IMG/VR virus record: IMGVR_UViG_3300046796_000573
Span: 1 to 59,566 of that record
Length of the DNA stretch: 59,566 bases
Source: a virus
Direction: 5' to 3' (one strand)
This document shows, in pieces, positions 8,629 through 17,223 of this stretch (its first letter is position 1; every line of letters begins with the position of its first letter). The notes under the pieces were generated by a model. That model did no database searches. It was not told where the DNA came from and worked only from the letters and a program-made list of their open reading frames with translations. Made by a program: the position numbers and the translations under genes.

Positions 8629-9336
8629 ATGGCTGATGGAGAGAAGAAGGACCCGCTTCAGGCGGTGGTGCTGGGCGAGCTGGCGAAGTGGCTTGAGGGC
8701 CGCTCGCTGGAGGATCTCGAGGTAATCGAGCTCGATGGCGAGGCCCTCTATCCGGACAGCATCCCGCGGTTCAACTGGGGCACGCGCAAGATCGAAGAGA
8801 CGCCCGTCTACCTGCGGGTGCACGGCGGCCAGGACCGCATCATTGCGCGCCAGCGCGTGATCGCCGACCTGGCCCCGCGCTCGAAGAGCAAGACCGGCGA
8901 GACGCTGATCACCACGATCGAGCAGGCCCGCACCACCTTCGGCGCCGACGTCGTCGAGCACGCCGAAGCCGTGCACCTGCTGGCCCTCAGCCTCCGCCGG
9001 CGCGAGGACCCCAAGCTGCCGTTGATGGCCGCGCAGGATCTGGAGAAGGTGCTGAGCACCGTGGCCGTGGACGTGACGCTGGCCAAGATCGAGCACTGGC
9101 GCGCGACGTTCGACCAGCGCATCAGCGAGGCGCAGCTGTCCGACCCGAAGGTGTTCTGGCCCTGCGTGGCCGCCATCGCGAAGCGCGGTGACCTTGGCCC
9201 TTTAGTCGTTATCGCTGGGCCCGCGCAGCCCAGCTTCATCATACGTATGGCTGTGGAGCTGCAAGGCTACCGGACCGCGTCGTCTTCGCAGCCATCTGCC
9301 GAGAGCTCGACCTCTTCGGACAGACCGACGAGCTGA
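8629..9336 (+). CDS. Tail assembly chaperone, short (unshifted) form (Mu gp41-like)
   Basis: 235 residues. It lies between the tail tube and tape measure genes, the invariable place of tail assembly chaperones, which coat the tape measure during tail assembly. Residues 1-190 look like a normal folded protein ('AEAVHLLALSLRRREDPKL'). After residue 192 the zero frame turns into a Ser/Thr-rich tail of shadow type. A slippery heptamer at codons 190-192 and an open -1 frame behind it show that a longer product is made by frameshifting. Confidence 0.8.
   Translation: MADGEKKDPLQAVVLGELAKWLEGRSLEDLEVIELDGEALYPDSIPRFNWGTRKIEETPVYLRVHGGQDRIIARQRVIADLAPRSKSKTGETLITTIEQARTTFGADVVEHAEAVHLLALSLRRREDPKLPLMAAQDLEKVLSTVAVDVTLAKIEHWRATFDQRISEAQLSDPKVFWPCVAAIAKRGDLGPLVVIAGPAQPSFIIRMAVELQGYRTASSSQPSAESSTSSDRPTS
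9198..9204 (+). promoter_or_regulatory. Ribosomal -1 frameshift site C CCT TTA
   Basis: The heptamer has the X XXY YYZ form and is correctly phased to the zero frame (GGC CCT TTA, codons 190-192). After slippage both tRNAs re-pair as CCC TTT. The -1 frame then stays open to the tape measure gene. This is the standard mechanism for making the second tail chaperone in long-tailed phages. Confidence 0.8.
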
Positions 9337-9482
9337 CGCACATCCTCTTCCCGAAGTGGAAGTTCCCCGACGCCTGGCGCGAGATGATCTCGAAGAAGCT
9401 GGCCAAGGCGAAGCAGGACGTGGAGCTCGAGCTCGAGCGCGACCGGCTCACGGACATCGCGCTGGAGCAGCGCCACAAGTAG
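9204..9482 (+). CDS. Tail assembly chaperone, -1 frameshift extension
   Basis: This stretch is 92 codons in the -1 frame, from just after the slippery heptamer to TAG at 9480-9482. Joined to codons 1-192 it gives a 284-residue fusion. The extension has real coding character, with Trp, Tyr and His residues (SRYRWARAAQLHHTYG), 'LPDRVVFAAICRELDLFG', and a helical charged end (ELELERDRLTDIALEQRHK). It has no start codon of its own at the beginning. It ends ten bases before the tape measure start, exactly as expected. Confidence 0.8.
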   Translation, partial: SRYRWARAAQLHHTYGCGAARLPDRVVFAAICRELDLFGQTDELTHILFPKWKFPDAWREMISKKLAKAKQDVELELERDRLTDIALEQRHK

Positions 9483-9485
9483 GAT
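9480..9485 (+). promoter_or_regulatory. Start-proximal -10-like box (TAGGAT)
   Basis: TAGGAT lies 7 nt before the GTG of the tape measure gene. Its first three bases are the TAG stop codon of the frameshifted chaperone. Confidence 0.5.
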
Positions 9486-9492
9486 CGCGGAC

Positions 9493-11595
9493 GTGTCGAA
9501 CGAGGCGTCCGTCAAGATCACGATCAAGGGGTCGGGCTGGAAGGACGGCCTCAAGCGCTTTGAGAGCGACGCCGAGGACACCGGCAAGAAGGTCGGCGAC
9601 AGCCTAGGCAAGGGCCTGCTCAGCGCCACCAAGCACCTGGGCGGCGCGCTCAAGACCGGGCTCCAGTCGATGGCCAGCTCGCCCATCGCGCAGATCGGCG
9701 GCTTCGGCGCGCTGCTCGGCATCGGCGAGATGGTCAAGGACACGCAGCAGGCGCAGAAGAGCCTGCGCGGGCTGTCCTTCGAGATGGGTCGTGGGCGCGA
9801 CGCCAGCTACTCCCTGCTGAACGTCACCAACTGGGCCAACGCCGCGACCAAGAAATGGGGCATCACCACCAACGAGGCGGCCGCCGCAATGGGCAGCCTC
9901 TATGACGAGGTGGGCGACCCTCAGTTGGCCGTCCAGTCGCTGGACATCATCGCCCGCCACGCGCGCGGCACCGGCCGGTCTATCGAAGAGACGTCGGCGA
10001 TCGCGGGCGGGCTCGGCGAGCAGTTCGGCATTACCGCCCGCGACATGGGCGAGGGCCTGGCGGCCACGTTCGATCAGGCCACCAAGGGCGGCGTCACGCT
10101 GAACGATCTCCAGGGCTCGATGGGCCGCCTGGGGCGCGCCGCCAAGCTCTCCGGCGTCAGCGGTGTGGACGGGCTGAAGCAGACGCTGGCCCTGGCCAAC
10201 GCGCTCGAGGACAGCGCCGGTGGTGGTGCAGCTGCGATCGACGTGCTGGCTGGCACGCTGGGCAAGCTCGATGCGGGCAAGGCGCAGCGCAAGCAACTGG
10301 CGGCCAACGGCATCAAGACCACCGACAGCAACGGCAAGGAGCTCAACGGCATCGAGCTGCTCGGCAAGATCATGGAGAAGACCAAGGGCGACGCCACTGC
10401 CCTCGGCCTGCTGGGCATCCGCCCGGAGCAAGCACAGGCGCTCTCGATGGGCCTGGGCGGTGGCAAGTTCGACGAGGCGCTGAAGGGCGCGTCGGCGCCA
10501 GGCATTACGCAGGAGGACATCGGCAAGCGCGCGGCGGAGGAGATGAACACGCCGGAGATGAAGCTCCAGCAGGCGATGAATCACATCAAGGAGACGCTCG
10601 GCTCGCCCGAGGTCACCGCGGCGCTGAACAAGTTCGCCGACAACCTGCCCAAGCTGGCCGACATCATCGCGAAGACGGTGAGCGCGATCGCGAACCACGG
10701 CGGCATCGCTGCGGCGCTGTTCGCCGGCAAGAGCATGGTCTCGTTCGGCGGTGGCGGTGGAGGCGGTGGTGGCGGCCTGGGCCTCCCCGGTGGCGGTGGT
10801 GGAGGCGGTGGCGGTGGAGGCGGTGCAGCAGGTGCAGCCGGCAACATCGCAGCGGCCGCGCTGCTGGCGTACGCCGTCGGGCGCGACGCGATCGACAGTC
10901 ACTTCACCGGGCAGGAGCAGGCGCAGAGCGCAGCCCTTGGCGCCGAGCTCGGCGCGGGCAACGTGCGCAGCGCCGCCACCACGGGTGACGAGAAGACGCG
11001 TCGCGAAGCGCATGCGGCCGCGCGCGCAGGCATGGCCGACATCCAGGACAAGCTGGACGAGATCGACGTGAGCAGCACCGGCGGTGTGAACCTCGACGCC
11101 GATCGCCGAGCAGCAGCGCAGGCGCGCGTCAATGCCACCGGCCCGCGCGACGCCTCCGAGCGCGACAGCCTGCTGCGCCAATACGGCGAGTACCAGGACG
11201 CGCTGTCGGCCAAGCCAGCGGTGAACATGAACGACAGGATCGCGGCCGCGGGTGGCCTCCAGAACGCGGTCGCCACCGGAGCCGACATCCTGGGCCTGCG
11301 CGATGACACTGGCGGCGTAAACATGATCGGCGGTGGGACCGCGGCGGAGCAGATCCATGGCTTCGTCGGTCGGCACAAGTCGCCGCCACCGCAGACGGAC
11401 GCGTCCAGCGGCAACGATGCGGGCGCGAAGAGCAGCGCCGAGGGGAACCGCTTGCTCGCCGAGATGCTCCAGGCCTCGCAGGCCACCAGCCGCAAGATCC
11501 AGGGCGGGCTGACCGTGCAGATCGACGGTGGCAGCATCGCCGCGCTCGGCGCTGCCATGCGCGCCGGCCAGCCGGGCTACACTGGGCGCGAGTAG
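9493..11595 (+). CDS. Tail tape measure protein (Mu gp42-like)
   Basis: 700 residues from GTG. It follows the frameshifted chaperones and precedes the Mu N-like gene. The sequence is a long Ala/Gly/Lys-rich helical protein with a hydrophobic segment near residues 50-85, as in tape measure proteins that set tail length and pass into the membrane. Residues about 416-446 are almost pure glycine, encoded by GGTGGCGGT-type repeats, which would form a flexible hinge. At roughly 0.15 nm per residue it predicts a tail of about 100 nm. Confidence 0.85.
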   Translation: MSNEASVKITIKGSGWKDGLKRFESDAEDTGKKVGDSLGKGLLSATKHLGGALKTGLQSMASSPIAQIGGFGALLGIGEMVKDTQQAQKSLRGLSFEMGRGRDASYSLLNVTNWANAATKKWGITTNEAAAAMGSLYDEVGDPQLAVQSLDIIARHARGTGRSIEETSAIAGGLGEQFGITARDMGEGLAATFDQATKGGVTLNDLQGSMGRLGRAAKLSGVSGVDGLKQTLALANALEDSAGGGAAAIDVLAGTLGKLDAGKAQRKQLAANGIKTTDSNGKELNGIELLGKIMEKTKGDATALGLLGIRPEQAQALSMGLGGGKFDEALKGASAPGITQEDIGKRAAEEMNTPEMKLQQAMNHIKETLGSPEVTAALNKFADNLPKLADIIAKTVSAIANHGGIAAALFAGKSMVSFGGGGGGGGGGLGLPGGGGGGGGGGGGAAGAAGNIAAAALLAYAVGRDAIDSHFTGQEQAQSAALGAELGAGNVRSAATTGDEKTRREAHAAARAGMADIQDKLDEIDVSSTGGVNLDADRRAAAQARVNATGPRDASERDSLLRQYGEYQDALSAKPAVNMNDRIAAAGGLQNAVATGADILGLRDDTGGVNMIGGGTAAEQIHGFVGRHKSPPPQTDASSGNDAGAKSSAEGNRLLAEMLQASQATSRKIQGGLTVQIDGGSIAALGAAMRAGQPGYTGRE

Positions 11596-11598
11596 ACC

Positions 11599-12546
11599 GT
11601 GGACATCCCCAAGGGCATCTTCGAGCTGTACCCCGACCCGCGCTATCAGGTCGACAGCTACGACATCACCTTCAGCCTGATCTCGCTCCAGGAGGAGGGC
11701 GGCAATCGCCTCGCGCGCCACCCACGCCTCTATCGCGACAAGGAGCGGCTCGAGGACACGGGCGCCACCAGCCGCATCTGGACGATGACGGGCGAGTTCT
11801 ACAACGGTGGCGAGAGCGGCGGGAAGTACCCCGACGACGTGGACAAGCTGCTCGAAGCGGCAGGCGTGCACAAGACGGGCACGCTGACGGTGCCCACCGT
11901 CGGCCCGGTGAAGGTCCGCCTGGCCACGTACAAGCGCCTGGAGCAGAGCACCGACCGCGACCTGGCCATGCTCACGATGGTGTGGGTCGAGGACGGCGTG
12001 GACGACGAGAGCGCCACCAGGTGGCAGGCTCCGCAGGCGAGCGCGGTGGCGCCCGGCCTGGTGGCCGACGCGGTGAACGGCTTCGACGGTCTCGGGATCG
12101 ACATGGACCCATTCCAGGAGATCACCGACTTCTGCGATTCGCTGAGCGAGCTCGCGCAGTCGCCCTTCGATTACGTCGACACGTGGGAGGCGCGCGCCGC
12201 CAAGGTGGCGAACGCGATCGATCGCGTCGAGGCGAGCTACACCACCACGCCACTGAACCGCGTGCTCAGCGACGTGAGCACGCTGATGACCGATCCGCTG
12301 GCGTCGCGCCCGGGCATGTTGCTGCGCAAGTTGAGTGGGATCGTGTCGACGGCGGCCACCACCCACCGCTCGCCGACGATCATCACGCGGATGTTCGACA
12401 AGCCGCTGCCGATCTTCAGCATCGCGCAGCTGGTCAAGCAGGACAGCACCGCGCTCATCAAGTTGAACCCCGGGCTGCCGCTCCTCTCGATTCCGGCGGG
12501 CACACCGGTGCGGATGTACGCGGACGGCACGGCCCGGAGCTACTAG
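11599..12546 (+). CDS. Tail hub / DNA circularisation protein (Mu gpN-like)
   Basis: 315 residues from GTG. Residues 35-130 match the DNA_circ_N pattern of Mu gpN: 'RHPRLYRDKERLEDTGA', then 'WTMTGEFYNG' and a closing 'MLTMVWVEDG'. In Mu this protein belongs to the baseplate centre and stabilises the tail tube end. The last 20 residues (LPLLSIPAGTPVRMY) resemble a small LysM-like or tube-contact segment. It overlaps the hub gene by one base. Confidence 0.75.
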   Translation: MDIPKGIFELYPDPRYQVDSYDITFSLISLQEEGGNRLARHPRLYRDKERLEDTGATSRIWTMTGEFYNGGESGGKYPDDVDKLLEAAGVHKTGTLTVPTVGPVKVRLATYKRLEQSTDRDLAMLTMVWVEDGVDDESATRWQAPQASAVAPGLVADAVNGFDGLGIDMDPFQEITDFCDSLSELAQSPFDYVDTWEARAAKVANAIDRVEASYTTTPLNRVLSDVSTLMTDPLASRPGMLLRKLSGIVSTAATTHRSPTIITRMFDKPLPIFSIAQLVKQDSTALIKLNPGLPLLSIPAGTPVRMYADGTARSY

Positions 12547-13721
12547 TGGCGATCCGCGAGCCGGACGTGATCGAGCTGCGCGGTGGTGGTGGCACCCTGG
12601 CGCGCTTCGAGAGCATCGAGATCTCCACGTCGCTGGTGTCGCCCACCGAAGCGCGCTTCGTCATGGGCGACGACTTCGCGTGGCGCGACCTCGAGCGCTT
12701 CACCAAGCCAGGCGCCGAGTACGAGGTCACCATCAACGGCACGCGCCTGCTCAAGGGCCGCGTCGAGGCACGCGAGGCACCGAGCGACCCGGGCAGCGGC
12801 TCGCGGCTCGAGCTGACGATCCACACCAAGCTGAGCGACGCGCGCTACGCCAGCGCCGACCCGAACATCAAGGTCAGCAAGGTGTCGCTCAAGGACTTCA
12901 TCGTGCAGCTGTTCGACCAGCACGGGTACGTGGAGAGCGACTTCGTGTTCGCCACTCGCACCAGCGTCGACCTGGTGACCGGCGCGCCCAAGGGCAGCCA
13001 GAAGCAGAACCCCAACCTCGCCGCGATGACCATTCAGCAGGCGATGATCCAACCGCCCGAGACGGTGTGGGAGGCGTTCAACAGGCACACGCAGCGACAC
13101 GCCGTAATGGGCTGGGACATGCCGGATGGGCGCATCTTCGTGGGGCAGCCCGACGACGAGGTGCAGCCCGACTTCCAGATCAGGTTCCGGCGCGACGCAC
13201 CTGCCGCGGTGGCGAACAACGTCGAGGCGTTCCGCCGCGTGAACGACTGGCGCGAGGTCGCGAGCGAGATCCGCATTGTGGGCCAGGCCACCGGGCAGGA
13301 CGTGACGCGGAAGCCCGTGCAGGCTCTATCGGCCGACCCCGAGGTGTTCGCGGTGGTGGCGGACAGCGGGCACTTCTTCCGGCCGGTGGTGCTGCCGAAC
13401 GAGCGCGCCAAGTCGAAGGGGCACGCCGAGCTGATTGCGCGCCGCGAGCTCTCCGCGCGGCGCAGGCGCAAGGACGGCTTCGAGGCGGTCGCCGATGGGT
13501 GGACCTACTGGAATGGCCAGCGCGCCATCCCCTGGTGCATCGGTGGCGTCTGCGACGTGACGGCCGACACCGCCGGCGGGCCGATGGGTCCGTACCTGAT
13601 CTGGCGCGTGGTCTATCGCATGAGCACCAGCGCCGGCCACGAGATCAGCAACGACGGCGGCCAGCGCGTGCTGCTCGGTGGTGTGCGGAAGGGCCTGTGG
13701 GACCTGGGGGAGCCAGCGTGA
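12546..13721 (+). CDS. Baseplate hub protein (Mu gpP/gp44-like, T4 gp27 fold)
   Basis: 391 residues from GTG. The start 'VIELRGGGGTLARFESIEIS' and the later 'RRKDGFEAVADGWTYWNGQ' are typical of Mu gp44-type hub proteins, which form a trimer between tube and spike. Gene order (N-like, this, spike) supports this. It ends in a GTGA overlap with the spike gene. Confidence 0.75.
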   Translation: MAIREPDVIELRGGGGTLARFESIEISTSLVSPTEARFVMGDDFAWRDLERFTKPGAEYEVTINGTRLLKGRVEAREAPSDPGSGSRLELTIHTKLSDARYASADPNIKVSKVSLKDFIVQLFDQHGYVESDFVFATRTSVDLVTGAPKGSQKQNPNLAAMTIQQAMIQPPETVWEAFNRHTQRHAVMGWDMPDGRIFVGQPDDEVQPDFQIRFRRDAPAAVANNVEAFRRVNDWREVASEIRIVGQATGQDVTRKPVQALSADPEVFAVVADSGHFFRPVVLPNERAKSKGHAELIARRELSARRRRKDGFEAVADGWTYWNGQRAIPWCIGGVCDVTADTAGGPMGPYLIWRVVYRMSTSAGHEISNDGGQRVLLGGVRKGLWDLGEPA

Positions 13722-14554
13722 ACCCGCTCGACCGCGTGCTCACGTTCGTCCGCATCGTCAAGGGCGTGGTCCAGGGCGACCGGAACGCCGTGCTGGTCAA
13801 CGTCGCCACGCTCCTCGACGACGAGGGCAACGAGAGCGGCGGCCAGGACAGCCAGGAGATCTACACCGGCGTCACGTATCTGAACCCCGACCCGCCCGAC
13901 ACGCAGGACAAGGGCGGCACGTGCTGCGAGGGCATCGCGCTCAAGGAGGACAATGGCTGCACGGTGGTGGCCTATCGCGACCTGCGCCTGGCGCGCCGGG
14001 TGAAGCCCGCCGTCGGCGAGCTCGGGATGAGCCATTACGGTGGCGGCTTCCTGTCGCTGGCGTGGGACGCCGATCACAAGGGCACGCAGGTGGTGCTGCT
14101 CGCGCCGCGCCTCGACTCGAACGGCGCGATCGACAAGTCGCACGGCATCACGATGGACCCCACCGTGGGCAACGCGAACATCACGATCCAGCACATCGAA
14201 GGCGGCGCGCTCGTGCTCGACAAGGACGGCAGCGCGAAGCTCACGAGCGGCAACGGCAAGCACTGGGTCCACCTGAAGAACGACGGCTTCGCGATGAGCG
14301 CGGACAGCGGCTACCAGTTCGTGGGTGGTGTGGTCGCGGGGAACACCAGCCTGGCGAGGGAGGTGCCCCTGCACCAGGAGGTGTCCGACGCGCTCACCAC
14401 GATCGCCACCGCGCTGGGCCTGCTCAGCACGCAGATCATGGCGCCTCCGCAGGCTGGCGCAGGTGCAGCTGCGCAGGTGGCCCAGCTCGCCACGCAGCTC
14501 GCAGCGCTGGCGACCACCGGCAAGGCCACCACGCTCAAGGCATCGCCGGTATGA
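13718..14554 (+). CDS. Baseplate spike protein (Mu gp45-like)
   Basis: 278 residues. The N-terminal 45 residues (KGVVQGDRNAVLVNVA) resemble the OB-like start of Mu gp45-type spikes. The centre is beta-rich with GNANITIQHIEGGALVLDKD, compatible with the beta-helical spike shaft. The last 60 residues are Ala/Gln-rich helix. The CC pair at about residue 68 is unusual. The spike pierces the host envelope when the sheath contracts. Confidence 0.65.
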   Translation: MNPLDRVLTFVRIVKGVVQGDRNAVLVNVATLLDDEGNESGGQDSQEIYTGVTYLNPDPPDTQDKGGTCCEGIALKEDNGCTVVAYRDLRLARRVKPAVGELGMSHYGGGFLSLAWDADHKGTQVVLLAPRLDSNGAIDKSHGITMDPTVGNANITIQHIEGGALVLDKDGSAKLTSGNGKHWVHLKNDGFAMSADSGYQFVGGVVAGNTSLAREVPLHQEVSDALTTIATALGLLSTQIMAPPQAGAGAAAQVAQLATQLAALATTGKATTLKASPV

Positions 14555-14555
14555 T
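14550..14555 (+). promoter_or_regulatory. Start-proximal -10-like box (TATGAT)
   Basis: TATGAT lies 6 nt before the ATG at 14562 and overlaps the end of the spike gene. It is the closest of these boxes to the TATAAT consensus. Confidence 0.55.
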
Positions 14556-14561
14556 CGGCGG

Positions 14562-14849
14562 ATGGCCCTCACGGTAGGAACGGTCTCGGTCGACGGCGCT
14601 GGCGTGCGCACTGGAACGGGGTACGCGGTCGCCATCTACGACTCGATGCTCGCGTACACCGAGGCGCGCAACGGCATCGCCACCACGGTGGCGCAGCGCC
14701 AGGGCTTTGCCGATTACGCCAACGCGCAAGCGCCCACGCTGATGAACTACCTCACCGCCAACGGCGCGCCGCGCATCGTCGTGCCCACGAACGCCTTCGG
14801 GGCTGGCATCCCGCCAGGGCCGGTCACCATCAACGGCACGCTTCTATGA
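14562..14849 (+). CDS. Small baseplate-region protein
   Basis: 95 residues, no Shine-Dalgarno sequence, preceded by a TATGAT box. The sequence has a plain alpha/beta look with 'GVRTGTGYAVAIYDSM' and a Gly/Pro-rich end. It sits between the spike and the Pro-rich repeat gene and overlaps the latter by ATGA. Family not recognised. Confidence 0.65.
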   Translation: MALTVGTVSVDGAGVRTGTGYAVAIYDSMLAYTEARNGIATTVAQRQGFADYANAQAPTLMNYLTANGAPRIVVPTNAFGAGIPPGPVTINGTLL

Positions 14850-15184
14850 GCTGCGGCCTCAAGCCGTTGGTCGTGCTGCCGGCGGGCATCCCGCCCAGCC
14901 CGCCACCGATCGGCTTCCCCACACCACCGACGTTCCCAGCGCAGCCATCGCTCGGGTTCAGCCTGGGGCTCAAGCCACTGACGGCCCTGCCGGCGGGCAT
15001 CCCGCCGTCGCCTCCGCCGGTGGGGTTCCCCACGCCACCCACCTTCCCCGCGCCGCCCAGCTTCCCCTTCAGCCTGGGCCTGAAGCCCTTGGTCGCGCTC
15101 CCCGCAGGCATTCCACCTGCGCCCCCACCGATCGGGTTCCCGACGCCGCCGACCTTCCCGCAGCCCAGGTGCCCGCTCTCCTAG
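14846..15184 (+). CDS. Proline-rich tandem-repeat protein
   Basis: 112 residues made of two full and one truncated copy of a 37-residue repeat, core GLKPLxxLPAGIPPxPPPxG then FPTPPTFP. About one residue in three is proline, so polyproline-II structure is likely. It contains almost no charged residues beyond the Lys of each GLKP. It is coupled to the gene before it and lies inside the baseplate operon, so a virion or baseplate linker role is possible. I do not know this family. Confidence 0.8.
   Translation: MSCGLKPLVVLPAGIPPSPPPIGFPTPPTFPAQPSLGFSLGLKPLTALPAGIPPSPPPVGFPTPPTFPAPPSFPFSLGLKPLVALPAGIPPAPPPIGFPTPPTFPQPRCPLS
14855..15160 (+). repeat. 111-bp tandem repeats inside the Pro-rich gene
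   Basis: Units are 14855-14965, 14966-15076 and a partial third, 15077-15160. Each unit is 37 codons, so copy number can change without a frameshift. The copies differ mainly at third codon positions, which shows selection on the protein. Confidence 0.85.
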
Positions 15185-15190
15185 TACGCT
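15185..15190 (+). promoter_or_regulatory. Start-proximal -10-like box (TACGCT)
   Basis: TACGCT lies 6 nt before the ATG at 15197, directly after the stop of the Pro-rich gene. Confidence 0.5.
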
Positions 15191-15196
15191 CCCGCC

Positions 15197-15640
15197 ATGG
15201 CCGACCCCATCATCACGCCGTGCGGGCTGTCGCCGCTGTCCGGGCCTTGGGACGACGGCATCACCGGCGAGCAGGCCAAGCGCCGCACCGTGCTCGCGGT
15301 CGCGGTGGACAACATCACCGGCGAGGTGCTGTCGCTCTTGCAGTCGTGCCACCCGATCGACGCGAACATCGCGATGCAGTTCCAGGCGCAGCTGAACGCG
15401 GGCGTCGCGCTCGACCAGACCGGCCACCTGCTGTTCACGATCAAGAAGGCCGACGACCAGGCGCAGCGGAGGATCGAGCAGGAGGTGCGCCGGTGCATGG
15501 AGCCGTTCGTCAAGGCGGGCTACGCGCGCATCGAGTCGCTCCTGCCCAAGGTGGAGGGCGACACGGGCAGCTTCGACCTCAAGTACAAGAACCTGTTCAC
15601 CGGCGGCAGCCCGACCATCACGGTGCAGGCGCTGGGGTGA
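15197..15640 (+). CDS. Baseplate protein, Mu gp46 position
   Basis: 147 residues. It lies between the spike region and the J-like baseplate gene, where Mu has gp46 (a gp25-like wedge protein). Residues 65-125 have an alternating charged/hydrophobic pattern (DQAQRRIEQEVRRCMEPFV), and the C-terminus is beta-like. The gp25/W signature was not clearly seen, so function is by position. Confidence 0.55.
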   Translation: MADPIITPCGLSPLSGPWDDGITGEQAKRRTVLAVAVDNITGEVLSLLQSCHPIDANIAMQFQAQLNAGVALDQTGHLLFTIKKADDQAQRRIEQEVRRCMEPFVKAGYARIESLLPKVEGDTGSFDLKYKNLFTGGSPTITVQALG

Positions 15641-15646
15641 TAACCT
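15641..15646 (+). promoter_or_regulatory. Start-proximal -10-like box (TAACCT)
   Basis: TAACCT lies 7 nt before the ATG of the baseplate J-like gene and abuts the TGA stop of the previous gene. Confidence 0.5.
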
Positions 15647-15653
15647 CCGGCGC

Positions 15654-17213
15654 ATGGTCGCACCGGCGGATCGCCAGTTTCCCACCTTCGCGCGCGGCGA
15701 GCTGCGCGACCTCTACCTCGACGCGCTCCGCTACGAGCTGCGCCACGCGCTGAACCCCGACACCGGGCAGCCCTTCACCGAGGGCGAGATCCAGGCCGTC
15801 ACCAGCGAGCTGAGCCGCGACTACAAGGAGGCGAACGCGCTCGACCTGGTGATGCTCGCGGTGCAGCAGCGCGGGCAGTGGCTGGCCGACCAAGCGCTCG
15901 AGACGACGGCGAGCGACTCGTGGCTGAAGGAAGTCCACGGCCCGATGTGGGGCATCGGCGACCCGCTGCCGGCGAGCGGTGGTGGTGGAACGATCACGTG
16001 GAAGGCCACGCCTGGCACCACCTTCCTCGGGTCCACCACGCTGCCCACCGGCTACGCCCACAAGATCGCGATCGGCGCGGTCACCTACCAGGTGCTGTTC
16101 AGCGAGGTGACGTCGATCGGTGGCGTGGCCACGCTGCGCGTGCGCGCGCTGAGCACCGGGCTCGAAACCAACGCCAAGACCACGCAGATCGCCACGCCGA
16201 TCACGCAGCCGTCGGGCGCTGATCCTGCCGGCATCGGGATCACCGCCAACTTCACCGGTGGCGCACCGGCCGAGACGGCGCAGGAGTACGCGAACCGCAT
16301 CTCCGCGGCCAAGCGCGACAAGGAGGGCGCGGGCAATCAGGCACAGCTGCGCGCGCTGGCCAAGGGCGCGAGCGCCGCTGTGGAGACCGCGTGGGTTTAC
16401 CCGTGCGCGCTCGAGGCGGGCAGCACGATCATCGCCGTCGGCGCCAAGCGCGGGAACACCGTGGGCCCCACTGCACGCATCGCGGGGCAGACCGTCGTCG
16501 ACGACGTCGTGGCCTACCTCACGCCACCAGGCTCGCCGGTGCTGCCGCCGCAGCCGTGGCTGCTGGGCGTCGCCCAGGTCCCCGAGAACACCGACGTCGC
16601 GGTGCGCCTGACCATGGCCAAGAAGAGCGTGTCGGGCTGGACGGACCTGGTGCCGTGGCCCACCGCCACCGCGGCGCTGGTTCTGGTGAGCAACGTCACC
16701 GACCAACAGCACTTCAAGATCGACGTCGGCGGTGCCGGCGCGCCGCCGAACCCGACGCCCGCGCTGATGGTGTGGAACAACGCCACCAGCGCGTTCGAGC
16801 TGCTCGCGGTGGTCAGCGTCTCGCTCGATGCGGGCAACGTCTACAACGTGGTGCTCGGCAGCGCACCGGCAGCGACGATCGCGGTGGGCATGGCCGTGTC
16901 GCCTGGCAACGGGCAGGCGGACGCGATCGGCCTGGCGCTGGGACAGTACTTCGACGCGCTCGGCCCGGGCGAGCTCGTGAACCTGTCGACGTCCACGCTC
17001 GCGCACCGCGCCTACCGCTGGCCACCGCCCGACGAGGAGTACACCACGGACGTGGGCGGCCTGCTGCTGACGTACCTCCAGGACGCACTCGGCGCAGCGA
17101 TCACGAACAGCAGCCTGCCGTACACCAGCGTGAGCACGCCCACGCTGCCGGCCAGCCCGGAGCTCGGCCCGCACCAGCTGGTCATCAGGCACTTCGGGAT
17201 CTACCCGTTGTAG
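15654..17213 (+). CDS. Baseplate J-like wedge protein (Mu gp47-like)
   Basis: 519 residues. It follows the baseplate J-like layout: an N-terminal helical part ('LVMLAVQQRGQWLADQAL'), a central 'PAGIGITANFTGGAPAETAQEYANRI' module, and 'EGAGNQAQLRALAKGAS' introducing the C-terminal domain. J-like proteins form the wedge ring that links baseplate contraction to the sheath. Length is close to Mu gp47 plus an insert. The stop TAG forms part of the next -10-like box. Confidence 0.75.
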   Translation: MVAPADRQFPTFARGELRDLYLDALRYELRHALNPDTGQPFTEGEIQAVTSELSRDYKEANALDLVMLAVQQRGQWLADQALETTASDSWLKEVHGPMWGIGDPLPASGGGGTITWKATPGTTFLGSTTLPTGYAHKIAIGAVTYQVLFSEVTSIGGVATLRVRALSTGLETNAKTTQIATPITQPSGADPAGIGITANFTGGAPAETAQEYANRISAAKRDKEGAGNQAQLRALAKGASAAVETAWVYPCALEAGSTIIAVGAKRGNTVGPTARIAGQTVVDDVVAYLTPPGSPVLPPQPWLLGVAQVPENTDVAVRLTMAKKSVSGWTDLVPWPTATAALVLVSNVTDQQHFKIDVGGAGAPPNPTPALMVWNNATSAFELLAVVSVSLDAGNVYNVVLGSAPAATIAVGMAVSPGNGQADAIGLALGQYFDALGPGELVNLSTSTLAHRAYRWPPPDEEYTTDVGGLLLTYLQDALGAAITNSSLPYTSVSTPTLPASPELGPHQLVIRHFGIYPL

Positions 17214-17216
17214 TCT
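17211..17216 (+). promoter_or_regulatory. Start-proximal -10-like box (TAGTCT)
   Basis: TAGTCT lies 7 nt before the ATG at 17224. The TAG is also the stop codon of the J-like gene. Confidence 0.5.
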
Positions 17217-17223
17217 GGCGGGC

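Noticed and set aside
1463-12366. Very long minus-strand reading frames (838 residues at 1463-3979, 920 residues at 9604-12366) opposite the structural genes
   Set aside because: They are Arg/Ala/Gly/His-rich shadows, a usual by-product of G/C-ending codons on the other strand, and cross several clear genes.
14855-15160. CRISPR-like or satellite array
   Set aside because: The repeats are adjacent, 37 codons long, in frame and differ mainly at third positions, so they are protein repeats without spacers.
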